Positions 6,918 to 15,086 of a stretch of 31,567 bases of DNA are shown here, in pieces. The notes below the pieces were generated by a model, which worked only from the letters and a program-made list of their open reading frames with translations, did not search any database and was not told the origin of the DNA. This DNA is from DRGT01 sp022567895. GTDB lineage: Archaea > Thermoproteota > Nitrososphaeria > Nitrososphaerales > Nitrosopumilaceae. The stretch lies in NCBI GenBank assembly GCA_022567895.1, contig JADFGC010000008.1:1-31567 (forward strand). Reading direction: 5' to 3'. Position numbers and translations under genes: made by a program. Numbering within the stretch: the first letter of the stretch is position 1; every line of letters starts with the position of its first letter.

Positions 6918-9007
6918 GCAAGGTAGAGACTAAGCAGTATACAGATTCTGCATTAGCAGATATGGTAAAAAATTTCTTGGTTCAATTCAAGGATAAGTCT
7001 GGTGCATTCAGCTATGTCGAACAAATTGACCAGATGCTGCCAAAGAACTCAAAGTTTATCATAATTGATTATAATGATTTAGTATTACCATATTCTGAAA
7101 TTGAATCAAGATTTAATGAAAATCCTGATGAGATTCTCAATGCATTTTCAAGAGCAATAAAAGAAATCTTACAGGAAAGATTCCCAAAATATGCTGAAAA
7201 AATTAAAGATGAGATTAGAGCTAGAGTGGGAAACTATCCAGTACAACGCAGTCTCAGACAAATCAATGCTGAAATAATTGGAAAGATGACATGTATTTCT
7301 GGAATGGTAGTAAGGGCTTCAGAGGTAAAGCCACTAGCAAAAGAGCTCACTTATGTCTGTCCTGATCATCATGTAACTCAGATATTTTTACTCAAAGGAA
7401 TGAGTGTTAATGTTCCAGTAAAGTGTTCAAATCCAAAATGTGCTCACAGGGATTTAGAAATAAAACCAGAAACAAGCAAATTTATCGATTTTCAAATTCT
7501 TAGATTACAGGAACTGCCTGAGGAGCTTCCTCCAGGACAGCTTCCTCACTACATCGATATTACTATCAAACAAGACCTAGTTGATAATTCAAGACCAGGT
7601 GACAGAATCATTCTTACTGGAATTGTTAGAATTGAACAAGAGTCAATTGTGGGTATTAGTAGACAAAGTAGTGGATTATACAGACTAAGAATTGATGGAA
7701 ACAACATTGAATTTCTTGGTGGTAGAGGAAGAAAAAAATCATCAAGAAGAACAGAAAGAGAAGAGGTTTCACCTGAAGAAGAAAATCAAATCAAAGCATT
7801 AGCAAAGGATCCAGCAATTGATCAAAGATTAATTGATTCATTTGCACCACATATTCACGGTCATTCGTTAATCAAAGAAGCAATTCTTTATCTCATTGTA
7901 GGGTCAACACAACGAATACTTGCTGATGGAGGCAAGATTCGTGGAGACATTAACATATTTTTGGTTGGTGATCCTGGTACTGCAAAAAGTGAGATGTTAA
8001 AATTCTGTGCAAGAATTGCGCCAAGAGGACTTTACACATCAGGTAGAGGTTCTACTGCAGCTGGTCTTACAGCAGCAGTTGTAAAAGACAAAAGTGGAAT
8101 CTTCATGCTTGAAGCAGGTGCTGTTGTTCTAGGTGATCAAGGACTTGTTTGTATTGATGAGTTTGATAAAATGACACCGGAGGATAGAAGTGCACTACAT
8201 GAAGTAATGGAACAGCAAACAGCTAGCATTGCAAAAGGTGGTATTGTTGCAACACTAAATGCTAGAACAGCAATTCTTGCTGCTGCAAACCCATTGTATG
8301 GAAAATATGATCCATTCAGAAACATTACAGAAAATGTAAACTTGCCAATTCCTTTACTTACAAGATTTGATCTTATTTTTGTTGTAAGAGATATTCCATC
8401 AAAAGAAAAAGATAGAAAGATCGCAGAACATATCATTGATCTTCATACACCAGCTGGAATTGAAAATCGTTCTCTCATAGATGTTGATATTCTAACAAAG
8501 TATCTTGGATATTCAAAGAGAATCAATCCAATTCTTACCAAAGAGGCTGAGGAAAAAATTCTTGAATATTACATGAAGATGAGAAATGTTGAGTCTGAGG
8601 AGATGATTACAGTCACTCCAAGGCAACTTGAAGCTCTAATCAGACTTGCTACTGCCAGAGCAAGACTACTCATGAAGGACCAAGTCGATGCAGAAGATGC
8701 AGACCGTGCAATATTTCTCTTTGAAAGTATGCTTCAGGATGCTGGAGTTGACGTCAATACTGGCAAGGTTGATCTTGGAGTATTACAAGGCAAACCCCAA
8801 AGCGAAGTTTCAAGAATGCAACTATTCATGGATGTCCTAAGATCACTTGAAGGTGAACCAAAACAGCCAGTTGAAGATAGACTATTTGTCAGCGAGCTTG
8901 TAAAATCAGGTAAATTTACAGAAGAAGAAGCTCGAAACTATATCAGAAGGATGCTTCGCGAAGCATCTATTTATGAATCCAAACCCGGTCATTATAACCG
9001 GGTATGA
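6914..9007 (+). CDS. mcm: Replicative DNA helicase MCM
   Basis: 697 aa, full length. It is the hexameric 3'-5' replicative helicase. The N-terminal domain carries a zinc site formed around C149, H152/H153, C171 and C176. After the OB-fold region come Walker A GDPGTAKS (352-359), Walker B CIDEFDKM (413-420), sensor 1 AAANP (457-460 region) and the arginine finger LLTRFD (R484). A C-terminal winged-helix domain follows (VSELVKSGKFTEEEARNYI). Translation probably begins at TTG 6914, overlapping the gins stop by 4 nt. GGTGA lies about 9 nt upstream inside gins as a Shine-Dalgarno. The end overlaps hel308 by 4 nt (ATGA). Confidence 0.97.
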   Translation: MSKVETKQYTDSALADMVKNFLVQFKDKSGAFSYVEQIDQMLPKNSKFIIIDYNDLVLPYSEIESRFNENPDEILNAFSRAIKEILQERFPKYAEKIKDEIRARVGNYPVQRSLRQINAEIIGKMTCISGMVVRASEVKPLAKELTYVCPDHHVTQIFLLKGMSVNVPVKCSNPKCAHRDLEIKPETSKFIDFQILRLQELPEELPPGQLPHYIDITIKQDLVDNSRPGDRIILTGIVRIEQESIVGISRQSSGLYRLRIDGNNIEFLGGRGRKKSSRRTEREEVSPEEENQIKALAKDPAIDQRLIDSFAPHIHGHSLIKEAILYLIVGSTQRILADGGKIRGDINIFLVGDPGTAKSEMLKFCARIAPRGLYTSGRGSTAAGLTAAVVKDKSGIFMLEAGAVVLGDQGLVCIDEFDKMTPEDRSALHEVMEQQTASIAKGGIVATLNARTAILAAANPLYGKYDPFRNITENVNLPIPLLTRFDLIFVVRDIPSKEKDRKIAEHIIDLHTPAGIENRSLIDVDILTKYLGYSKRINPILTKEAEEKILEYYMKMRNVESEEMITVTPRQLEALIRLATARARLLMKDQVDAEDADRAIFLFESMLQDAGVDVNTGKVDLGVLQGKPQSEVSRMQLFMDVLRSLEGEPKQPVEDRLFVSELVKSGKFTEEEARNYIRRMLREASIYESKPGHYNRV
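8950..8967. repeat. 18-bp perfect palindrome at the 3' end of mcm
   Basis: GATGCTTCGCGAAGCATC is its own reverse complement. In RNA it folds as a 7-bp stem with a CGCG tetraloop. It lies within the codons for the last residues of MCM (RRMLREASIY), 37 nt before the hel308 ATG. A second hairpin follows at 8984-9002. Confidence 0.6.
8984..9002 (+). promoter_or_regulatory. GC-rich hairpin 1 nt before the hel308 start
   Basis: CCCGGT at 8984-8989 pairs with ACCGGG at 8997-9002 across a 7-nt loop (CATTATA). The 6-bp GC-rich stem ends 1 nt before the hel308 ATG at 9004, where a Shine-Dalgarno would be expected. It could lower or gate hel308 translation, or mark an RNA processing site. Function is inferred only. 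Confidence 0.4.
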
Positions 9008-10974
9008 AGATAGCAGAGCTAGATTTACCAAAACCAGTAAAAGATTTTCTAAAAGCTGAAGGATTTTCAAAGCTTTACCCAGCACAAGAAGATAGTATAG
9101 CAGCAGGTCTTCTGGATGGAAAAAGCATACTGGTGTCTGCCCCAACCGCTAGCGGAAAGACCCTGATTGCAACTTTAGCAATGCTAAGTTATCTTTCAAA
9201 AAACAAAGGTAAGGTTGTTTATCTTAGTCCTTTACGTGCTTTAGCAGCTGAAAAATTTTCAGAATTTAAAAAAATGGAAAAAATTCCTCTTGGAAAAAAA
9301 ATAAAGACACAGATCTCAACTGGTGATTTTGAATCAGTAGATAAAACTCTTGATAAAAGTGACATTATAGTTTTGACAAATGAAAAAATGGATTCTTTAA
9401 TTCGTCATGGAGCCGAGTGGGTAGATGACATTGGATTAGTAATTGCAGATGAAATTCATCTAATTGGTGATCTAGACAGAGGTCCAACTCTTGAGATGAT
9501 TTTAACAAAACTCAAACTGTTACAATCAAAACCGCAAATAATTGCACTAAGTGCAACTATAACAAACGCAGATGAAATGTCTGAATGGCTTGGTTGTTCC
9601 TTAGTTGAAAACGATTGGAGGCCAGTTCCTCTCTCTGAAGGTGTTTACGATGGAGGAAGTGTGACAATGCATGATGGAAAATCCTTTGAAGTTGAACCCA
9701 CCCTTAGAGGTCCACCTGTAGATTTAGGCGCAGAATCAGTAAAAGATGGAGGACAATCATTACTATTTGCAGAAACAAGAGCACGCTCTGCATCACTTGC
9801 AGCAAAGGCAGCAGATATAATTTCTAGATATCTAAAAAATTCTGAAAAAAACGAGCTAGAGAATGTTTCAAAAAAGATTCTAAAAGCAAATGAGCACACT
9901 CAGCTTGTAAAAACACTTGCAGAGTTGGTAAAAAAAGGAGTTGCATTTCACCATGCCGGACTAAATCAAAATTGTAGAGAAACAATTGAAACTGAATTTA
10001 GAAAGGGAACAATCAAGCTAATATCATCAACACCAACACTTGCTGCAGGTGTTAATCTACCTGCAAGAAGAGTTGTAATTTCAAATATTGCAAGGTATAA
10101 TGCTAAAGTTGGTGCAAACATACCAATTAGCGTTCTTGAATACAAACAGCTTTGTGGAAGAGCTGGAAGACCACAGTACGATGATTATGGTGAAGCTATA
10201 ATTGTTGGACATTCTAATGGTTCTGAGTTAATTGATCATTATGTTAATGGAGAACCGGAACCAATTGAATCTAAAATTACTGATGATAAATCGTTAAGAA
10301 TTCATGTTCTAAGTACAATTGTTACAAGTCCTGGAATAAAAAAAGATGAAATTATTGATTTCTTTTCACAAACACTAGGTGGTTTACAATCAAGAAAATC
10401 TACAATAAAATTTGCAGTAGATATTGCTTTACGATATTTGTTAGATGAAGATTTTCTTATTAAANNNNNNNNNNNNNNNNNNNNNNNNNNNNNNNNNNNN
10501 NNNNNNNNNNNNNNNNNNNNNNNNNNNNNNNNNNNNNNNNNNNNNNNNNNNNNNNNNNNNNNNTATGACTGTTCAAGAAGCCTGATTGCTTTGCAATCAT
10601 GGATTACAGAATCTTCTGAGGTTTCCCTCTCAGATAATCTAAAAACCGAGTTGGGGGACATGCATAGGATGGTTGAGACTGCAGATTGGTTAGTTTATTG
10701 TCTTCGTGAGCTGGCAAAACAGCTTGAAAGAATGGATCTTTTAGATGAATTGGATATAATTCGGAAGCGGATCAAATATGGAATCCGAGAAGAATTGATT
10801 GAATTAGTTACAGTTAAGGGAATTGGACGAATTCGTGCTCGTAAATTATTCAAGCACGGAATTAAGAACCTTGATGATTTGTCTGCAATTCCAGTTAAAA
10901 AATTAGCAGAGATTGATAAAATTGGTTCGACACTTGCAGATAACATCAAGTCTCAATTACGAAAAGGTAGATAA
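9004..10974 (+). CDS. hel308: Hel308/Hjm DNA repair helicase (with assembly gap)
   Basis: Ski2-like superfamily 2 helicase that unwinds forked DNA and acts at stalled replication forks. Visible motifs are the Q motif around Q28, Walker A APTASGKT (46-53), DEIH (149-152), SAT (183-185), motif V TPTLAAGVNLP (343-353) and motif VI QLCGRAGRP (382-390). The C-terminus carries helix-hairpin-helix units (VKGIGRIRARKLF and IDKIGSTLADNI). A run of 99 N at 10465-10563 interrupts the ratchet domain; the frame is kept. As drawn the protein is 656 aa against about 690-720 for the family, so the gap is probably longer than 99. ATGA overlap with mcm implies coupled translation. Confidence 0.94.
   Translation: MKIAELDLPKPVKDFLKAEGFSKLYPAQEDSIAAGLLDGKSILVSAPTASGKTLIATLAMLSYLSKNKGKVVYLSPLRALAAEKFSEFKKMEKIPLGKKIKTQISTGDFESVDKTLDKSDIIVLTNEKMDSLIRHGAEWVDDIGLVIADEIHLIGDLDRGPTLEMILTKLKLLQSKPQIIALSATITNADEMSEWLGCSLVENDWRPVPLSEGVYDGGSVTMHDGKSFEVEPTLRGPPVDLGAESVKDGGQSLLFAETRARSASLAAKAADIISRYLKNSEKNELENVSKKILKANEHTQLVKTLAELVKKGVAFHHAGLNQNCRETIETEFRKGTIKLISSTPTLAAGVNLPARRVVISNIARYNAKVGANIPISVLEYKQLCGRAGRPQYDDYGEAIIVGHSNGSELIDHYVNGEPEPIESKITDDKSLRIHVLSTIVTSPGIKKDEIIDFFSQTLGGLQSRKSTIKFAVDIALRYLLDEDFLIKXXXXXXXXXXXXXXXXXXXXXXXXXXXXXXXXXYDCSRSLIALQSWITESSEVSLSDNLKTELGDMHRMVETADWLVYCLRELAKQLERMDLLDELDIIRKRIKYGIREELIELVTVKGIGRIRARKLFKHGIKNLDDLSAIPVKKLAEIDKIGSTLADNIKSQLRKGR
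10465..10563. other. Assembly gap, 99 N, inside hel308
   Basis: Ninety-nine undetermined bases. The left flank ends in the winged-helix domain (YLLDEDFLIK); the right flank resumes near the end of the ratchet domain (SLIALQSWITESSE). Known Hel308 proteins have clearly more than 33 residues between these points, so the true gap is probably larger. Confidence 0.95.
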
Positions 10975-11967
10975 TTGGAACACGAAATTATTGCGGCAGT
11001 ACTAACATCGGTTATTGCATTCTTTGTTGTTTATTTAACAACTCCACTATTGATAAAGGACCTTGAAAAAAGAAATCAAACGGTAAAAGATTATCATCGA
11101 AAAGGAGGAGCGATGGTAGCTATGCCTGGCGGTCCTTCAATTATTGCAGGTATATTAGCATCGGAATTTACTTTACTTGTTTTTTTTCCAACAAATGAGA
11201 TCATTGCTATTATCATTACTACTTCAATTGCTTTCATTATAGGATTAATTGATGATAAAAAAGTAATGAGTGGATGGTTCAAACCACTAGCCCTTGGTGT
11301 CGCGGCTATTCCAATAATTTTGCTTGGAGCATATGATTCTAATCTTGCGTTCCCACTTTTTGGTGAAGTAAAAATTCCATTATTGTACCTTGCAATAATT
11401 TTTGTAATGATACCAATTACTGGAAACACTATCAATTCGATTGATGTATTAAATGGAGTAGCAAGTGGATTCATGATAATTGCAAGTTTTTCATTAACAA
11501 TTTGTTTATTTATCATACAAAATTATGAAATTGCTATAGCTAGTCTTCCATTAGGTTTTGTTTCACTAGCGTTTTACAAATATCATAAATTTCCAAGTAA
11601 AATTTTTCCTGGAGATTCTGGTGCCTTAACGTTTGGTGCAATGTATGGAACCATTGCCATAGTTGGCGGTATAGAAATTATAGCTGCAATTGCTCTTTTG
11701 CCTGCAGTGATAAACTCATTTTTGTTCCTGTCAAGTATGAAAAGAATAGTTGAGCATAGACAAATCAAGGAAAAACCAGTAGAGATTATGGATGATTTCA
11801 AGTTGAAAGCGACATCAGAAAAGAAGGCTCCAATAACTCTGGTAAGATTGATTCTTGCTGGAGGCCCACTTTCGGAAAAACAAGTGTGTTATACTATTTT
11901 CAAGTTAGCAATCTTTTCGGGAATATTAGCAATAATATCTGCAATTATGATGGAGATTACAATTTGA
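10975..11967 (+). CDS. aglH: GlcNAc-1-phosphate transferase, AglH/WecA/MraY family
   Basis: 330 aa polytopic membrane protein. It is expected to move GlcNAc-1-phosphate (or a related sugar phosphate) from UDP-sugar to dolichyl phosphate, the first step of archaeal N-glycan assembly. Diagnostic motifs are DDKK at 93-96, NSIDVLNG at 154-161 and FPGDSGAL at 211-218, set between about ten hydrophobic segments. The DxxKRN...DYHR segment near residue 29-41 resembles the eukaryotic ALG7/DPAGT1 side of the family. The TTG start follows the hel308 TAA without a spacer, with AAGGTAG upstream as a weak Shine-Dalgarno. The stop overlaps the next gene as TTTGA. The precise sugar is not deducible. Confidence 0.85.
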   Translation: MEHEIIAAVLTSVIAFFVVYLTTPLLIKDLEKRNQTVKDYHRKGGAMVAMPGGPSIIAGILASEFTLLVFFPTNEIIAIIITTSIAFIIGLIDDKKVMSGWFKPLALGVAAIPIILLGAYDSNLAFPLFGEVKIPLLYLAIIFVMIPITGNTINSIDVLNGVASGFMIIASFSLTICLFIIQNYEIAIASLPLGFVSLAFYKYHKFPSKIFPGDSGALTFGAMYGTIAIVGGIEIIAAIALLPAVINSFLFLSSMKRIVEHRQIKEKPVEIMDDFKLKATSEKKAPITLVRLILAGGPLSEKQVCYTIFKLAIFSGILAIISAIMMEITI

Positions 11968-12194
11968 AAGGTTCAATCTTTGTATTTCTTGGAATAATGT
12001 GGTTTCTAATGATAATTGGTGGAGGGATAGCAGTTATGGTTTTAGGACCAATTTCAATTACGGGTTACGGAGATCTCAACCAAATTTTTTCATCAGGAAT
12101 TAAAGCAATAGCTGCTGTATTACTTGTAGTTGCATGGATAATTATTTTGTCTAAGACTAAGAATTGGGTATTTCGAAAACAAATTACTAACTAA
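11964..12194 (+). CDS. Small two-helix membrane protein, 76 aa
   Basis: Start chosen as TTG at 11964, overlapping the stop of the glycosyltransferase by 4 nt, as elsewhere in this operon; an upstream in-frame ATG at 11886 would bury 78 nt in the previous gene. The product has two transmembrane helices (IFVFLGIMWFLMIIGGGIAV and AIAAVLLVVAWIIIL) joined by a short loop with GPISITGYGDLNQ. The C-terminus is basic (KTKNWVFRKQ). It resembles the DUF131-type small membrane proteins seen beside archaeal glycosylation genes, but that is a remembered likeness. It is the last gene of the operon. Confidence 0.7.
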   Translation: MKGSIFVFLGIMWFLMIIGGGIAVMVLGPISITGYGDLNQIFSSGIKAIAAVLLVVAWIIILSKTKNWVFRKQITN

Positions 12195-12203
12195 GACTGG
12201 TTT

Positions 12204-12764
12204 TTATTCAATTGATCTTCCAACAACTGCTTTACCAGCTCGTATGTGAGAATTTGGAGGAACGTCTTTTGTAATTAAACAACACATATCTATTGAGCTA
12301 TCAGCGCCAATAGTAACTCCTGGAGCTAGTCCAACATTTTCTCCAATTCTCACGCCGTCCTCAACTTTGGGTGGATACCTTGGATCATCTGTTGTGTTTG
12401 GATAGCCAAATTTGCCATGGCTGATCATTGGAGTGTTAGCCGTATAGAAAAAAGGAGCAATAAACACATTGTTTCCGATTTCCATTCCCCAAGTGACATG
12501 ACATTGAGTGTGGATTGTTGTCCACGAGCCGATTTTGACGTTTCCCTCTGTTGCTGACAAAGTTCCAAAAATTGAATGATCACCAATTTCTGTATTTGAC
12601 TTTAATACAGCTGATGTACCAATTATACAACTTTCACCAATTTTGCAGTTATCATAAATTACTGCACCTGGTTCAATAACAGTATCTTTTCCTATACTTA
12701 TTTTTAATTTTTCATCCCAATATTTTTCATTAAAAATTCTTCTTTCATCTTTGATGTGCAGCAT
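12204..12764 (-). CDS. Left-handed beta-helix (hexapeptide) acyltransferase, WbpD-like
   Basis: 186 aa. Repeated [IV]-G-x4 hexapeptides run through the protein (IGKDTVIEPGAVIYDN, IGESCIIGTSAVLK, IGDHSIFGT, IGSWTTIHTQCHV, IGNNVFIAPFF, IGENVGLAPGVTIG). ITKDVPPNSHIRAGKAV is the usual end of the fold. The closest family by pattern is the UDP-2-acetamido-3-amino-glucuronate N-acetyltransferase group (WbpD). With the dehydrogenase two genes upstream this suggests synthesis of a diacetamido uronic acid for surface glycans. GGTGAAGG lies about 6 nt before the ATG as a Shine-Dalgarno. It is the last gene of a four-gene minus-strand operon. Confidence 0.8.
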   Translation of the reverse strand: MLHIKDERRIFNEKYWDEKLKISIGKDTVIEPGAVIYDNCKIGESCIIGTSAVLKSNTEIGDHSIFGTLSATEGNVKIGSWTTIHTQCHVTWGMEIGNNVFIAPFFYTANTPMISHGKFGYPNTTDDPRYPPKVEDGVRIGENVGLAPGVTIGADSSIDMCCLITKDVPPNSHIRAGKAVVGRSIE

Positions 12765-12799
12765 GAAACCTTCACCAATTTTTGTTTAAAAAACTTTGA

Positions 12800-13069
12800 T
12801 TATAAATGCCAAGGAGAGCCCTGTTTAATTATTTTTTCAGGAAATTTTTTCACATTATTTTTTAAAAAATCCATGTCCTGCTTTTTATCTCTTAATTCAT
12901 CAGGCAATAATATTGGAATTTCTTCTAAAATAGGATAGAAACGTGAACATTCTGAGCAGTATAAGGCACCTTCAATAACCAAGTCTTCTTTTGAATTTGA
13001 TTCAAAAATTTCAAGTGGAAAGTGCTTATCGATTGGACAGACAAGTATTTCCATCATTTTTTTCTTCAT
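12800..13069 (-). CDS. Trm112-like protein
   Basis: Up to 89 aa. The core is MEILVCPIDKHFPLEI, then LYCSECSRFYPILEEIPILL, then PDELRDK, the Trm112/UPF0434 pattern. Trm112 proteins activate several SAM-dependent methyltransferases (tRNA, rRNA, release factor) by binding them. Only three cysteines of the usual zinc set are present (C11, C38, C41); the CPxC position has Asp. The ATG at 13069 overlaps the previous stop (ATGA); an internal ATG at 13054 would give the tidy MEILVCP start. Its place inside a sugar-enzyme operon is unexplained. Confidence 0.75.
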   Translation of the reverse strand: MKKKMMEILVCPIDKHFPLEIFESNSKEDLVIEGALYCSECSRFYPILEEIPILLPDELRDKKQDMDFLKNNVKKFPEKIIKQGSPWHL

Positions 13070-14001
13070 TTTAGATCGAGATAGATTGGTACTCCTTTTT
13101 GGCTTGATAAAAGTGCAGCTTCAGCAATTTTTGTGACATTTACTGCATGTTCAGGTTTTACAATTAATTCATTTTTTCCATCAATAGCACCAAGAAAGTT
13201 TTGAATTTCTAACAAGAGTGGTTCTTGTTTTTCATGTTTTGGTTTTTCAGTAGAATCCTTTGTTTCAACTATGATTTCTTGAGTTAGAAAATCAGATGAG
13301 ATTATTCCGTCTGTACAAACAGCGTCAAAGCGACGAACCTTTGTTGGAGTAATCCAGTTTGATGAAATTATTGCAACTTTATTGTCTTTGAATCCAAGCA
13401 TTATGCTAGCAAAATCTTCATGCTCATGTTTTATCTTGCCAGCCTTTGCAAAAATAACCTCAGGTGTTTCATCAAAAAGCCACATAGCAGTATCTATGTC
13501 ATGAACAGACGTATCATAGATAATTCCAACATCTTTAATGTGTAATGGCATTCTATTTTCACGATGAAATTCCAACATCACAAGTTCACCATATTTTTTT
13601 GATTTAACAAAATCCTTTACAACTCTAACAGCTGGATTAAATCTTTCAATATAACCACATGAAAGAACTGTTTTGTTTTTATTTGCAAGCTCGAGTAGGT
13701 CTTCACCTTCTTCTGATAGATAAGTTAATGGTTTTTCAACGAAAACATGTTTGTGAGATTGTATTAGTTGTGAGGCTATAGAAGAATGTGTTGAGGTAGG
13801 AGTACACACAAAAGCAACATCAAATTCTTCTGAATTAAGTAAAGAATCAATTGAATCATACGAGTTTACAGAATATTTTTTTCCAAATTCCTCGCTTTTT
13901 TCTTTATCAACGTCACAAATTGCACAAAGAACTCCTAGATGAGAAAGGATTCTAGCATGGTTTTTTCCCCATCCTCCTGTTCCAATTTGTACAACTTTCA
14001 A
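13066..14001 (-). CDS. Gfo/Idh/MocA-family NAD-dependent sugar dehydrogenase (WbpB-like)
   Basis: 311 aa. The N-terminal Rossmann domain starts MKVVQIGTGGWGKNHAR, with GTGGWG at 7-12 binding NAD(P), and EKP at 89-91 supplies the catalytic lysine of the family. The C-terminal domain carries YDTSVHDIDTAMW, the substrate-side histidine motif. WbpB oxidises the 3-hydroxyl of UDP-GlcNAc uronate; the WbpD-like acyltransferase nearby makes that assignment plausible. No WbpE-type (DegT/DnrJ) aminotransferase is next to it. The TTG start directly follows the ilvE TAA, with GGTG 7 nt upstream. ATGA overlap leads into the Trm112 gene. Confidence 0.8.
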   Translation of the reverse strand: MKVVQIGTGGWGKNHARILSHLGVLCAICDVDKEKSEEFGKKYSVNSYDSIDSLLNSEEFDVAFVCTPTSTHSSIASQLIQSHKHVFVEKPLTYLSEEGEDLLELANKNKTVLSCGYIERFNPAVRVVKDFVKSKKYGELVMLEFHRENRMPLHIKDVGIIYDTSVHDIDTAMWLFDETPEVIFAKAGKIKHEHEDFASIMLGFKDNKVAIISSNWITPTKVRRFDAVCTDGIISSDFLTQEIIVETKDSTEKPKHEKQEPLLLEIQNFLGAIDGKNELIVKPEHAVNVTKIAEAALLSSQKGVPIYLDLK

Positions 14002-14919
14002 TTAATACACCTTAGTTAACCAGTTAGAATATTTTTTGTTTTTATTCATTACTATGTCGGTGTATGATGACATTAACAATTTTGTTATTTTACCAACCTT
14101 TCCATTTCCAGTTTTTTTGTGATTTATCTTAATAATTGGTGTTATTTCTGCAGCAGTTCCACTAAGAAAAACTTCATCTGCGGAAAGTAGTTGTTGTTTC
14201 TTAATTTTTTTAATTGATGCTTTGAATCCTAAATCTTTGGAGATTTTTATGACACAATCTCTTGTAATTCCCTTTAGAGCGGATGATGAAAGTGGAGGAG
14301 TAATAATTTCTTTATTTTTTACAATGAAAATGTTTTCGCCTGGTGCTTCACTAACATTATCGGACATGTCCAAAAGAATTGCTTCATCAAATCGTTTTCT
14401 TTTTGCTTCTTGTGTAGCAATAATTGAATTTAGATAGTTTCCTCCCATTTTAGCTTGAGTTGGTGTAGAAGCATCTGAAAATTTTCTCCAAGAAGATATT
14501 CCTGCAGTGATTCCATTTTTGTTAAATAAATTACCAAAAGGAAACATAAAGACTGCAAGATGTGTTGGAGCTTTTTTTGTTACGTGTAAATTGATTCCAT
14601 ATTCACCTATGAAGTAAAATGGTCTAATGTAACATGATTTTTTCATTTTGTTTTTTTTGCAAAGATTAATGATTCCATTTTTAATTTCTTTATCAGAATA
14701 ATTTAATGAAATAGAATAGAATTTCCCGGAATTTCTGAATCGTTTAATGTGATCTTCTAATCTAAAGATATAGAGGTTTTTAGAATTCCAATAAGCTCTG
14801 ATTCCTTCAAAAATAGATGTTCCATAATGTATTGCATGAGTCGTTATGGGAACTTTAGCATTTTTTAGCTGAATTAGTTTTCCATCATACCAAACATAAT
14901 TTGAAAGTGGTAACTTCAC
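14002..14919 (-). CDS. ilvE: Branched-chain amino acid aminotransferase
   Basis: 305 aa from GTG 14919 (TTG codons at 14931 and 14928 would add four residues). It is a fold type IV PLP enzyme that transfers an amino group between glutamate and the branched-chain 2-oxoacids, the last step of Val, Leu and Ile synthesis. AKMGGNYLNS contains the PLP lysine (K157 in this numbering). SEAPGENIFIV and LSGTAAEITPI are the cofactor-phosphate loops of IlvE. The GTG start has a TTATAATTAA box centred about 24 nt upstream and gives the normal VKLPLSNYVWYDGKL N-terminus. It heads the operon that continues into the sugar dehydrogenase. Confidence 0.88.
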   Translation of the reverse strand: MKLPLSNYVWYDGKLIQLKNAKVPITTHAIHYGTSIFEGIRAYWNSKNLYIFRLEDHIKRFRNSGKFYSISLNYSDKEIKNGIINLCKKNKMKKSCYIRPFYFIGEYGINLHVTKKAPTHLAVFMFPFGNLFNKNGITAGISSWRKFSDASTPTQAKMGGNYLNSIIATQEAKRKRFDEAILLDMSDNVSEAPGENIFIVKNKEIITPPLSSSALKGITRDCVIKISKDLGFKASIKKIKKQQLLSADEVFLSGTAAEITPIIKINHKKTGNGKVGKITKLLMSSYTDIVMNKNKKYSNWLTKVY

Positions 14920-14937
14920 AAAAATCAACAAAATTCA

Positions 14938-14948
14938 TTATAATTAAT
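14938..14948 (-). promoter_or_regulatory. TATA box upstream of ilvE
   Basis: On the minus strand ATTAATTATAA, centred about 24 nt before GTG 14919. This spacing favours the GTG as a leaderless start over the TTG at 14931, which is only 12 nt away. The same AT stretch could serve the small plus-strand frame at 14963, though the distance there (about 20 nt) is short. Confidence 0.45.
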
Positions 14949-14962
14949 CTATTCGGGATAAG

Positions 14963-15049
14963 ATGAGTCATGGGAATATATGGCTCAAAGCAAGCATATT
15001 ATGGCTTCTCTTCCCGACATGCTTTGGTATAGATAATTCTGTATTCTAA
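14963..15049 (+). CDS. Possible 28-aa membrane peptide
   Basis: ATG at 14963 to TAA at 15047-15049. The predicted peptide begins MSHGNIWLKASILWLLFPTC and ends FGIDNSVF, essentially one hydrophobic helix with a polar start. It fills the only gap between ilvE and the next gene. The same interval also holds CAAAGCA...TGCTTTG inverted bases, so a small RNA is an alternative. Evidence is weak: no homologue is recalled and the TATA distance is short. Confidence 0.25.
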   Translation: MSHGNIWLKASILWLLFPTCFGIDNSVF

Positions 15050-15086
15050 ATTGATTAGTTAAGCAGTAAGAATGCACCGCATTGGA

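Noticed and set aside
10302..10661. Minus-strand open frame across hel308 and its gap
   Set aside because: It is a shadow of hel308, kept open partly by the N run, with no recognisable motif.
11094..11516. 140-codon minus-strand frame inside the AglH-type gene
   Set aside because: Antisense to a clear membrane enzyme with all its motifs; the frame is long only because of the biased hydrophobic codons on the other strand.
11886..12194. 102-aa version of the small membrane protein starting at ATG 11886
   Set aside because: It would overlap the transferase gene by 82 nt; the TTG at 11964 gives the same stop-start overlap seen elsewhere in the operon.
14950..15040. C/D-box small RNA between ilvE and the roadblock-like gene
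   Set aside because: A GATGA stretch resembles a C box, but no CTGA D box follows at a suitable distance.
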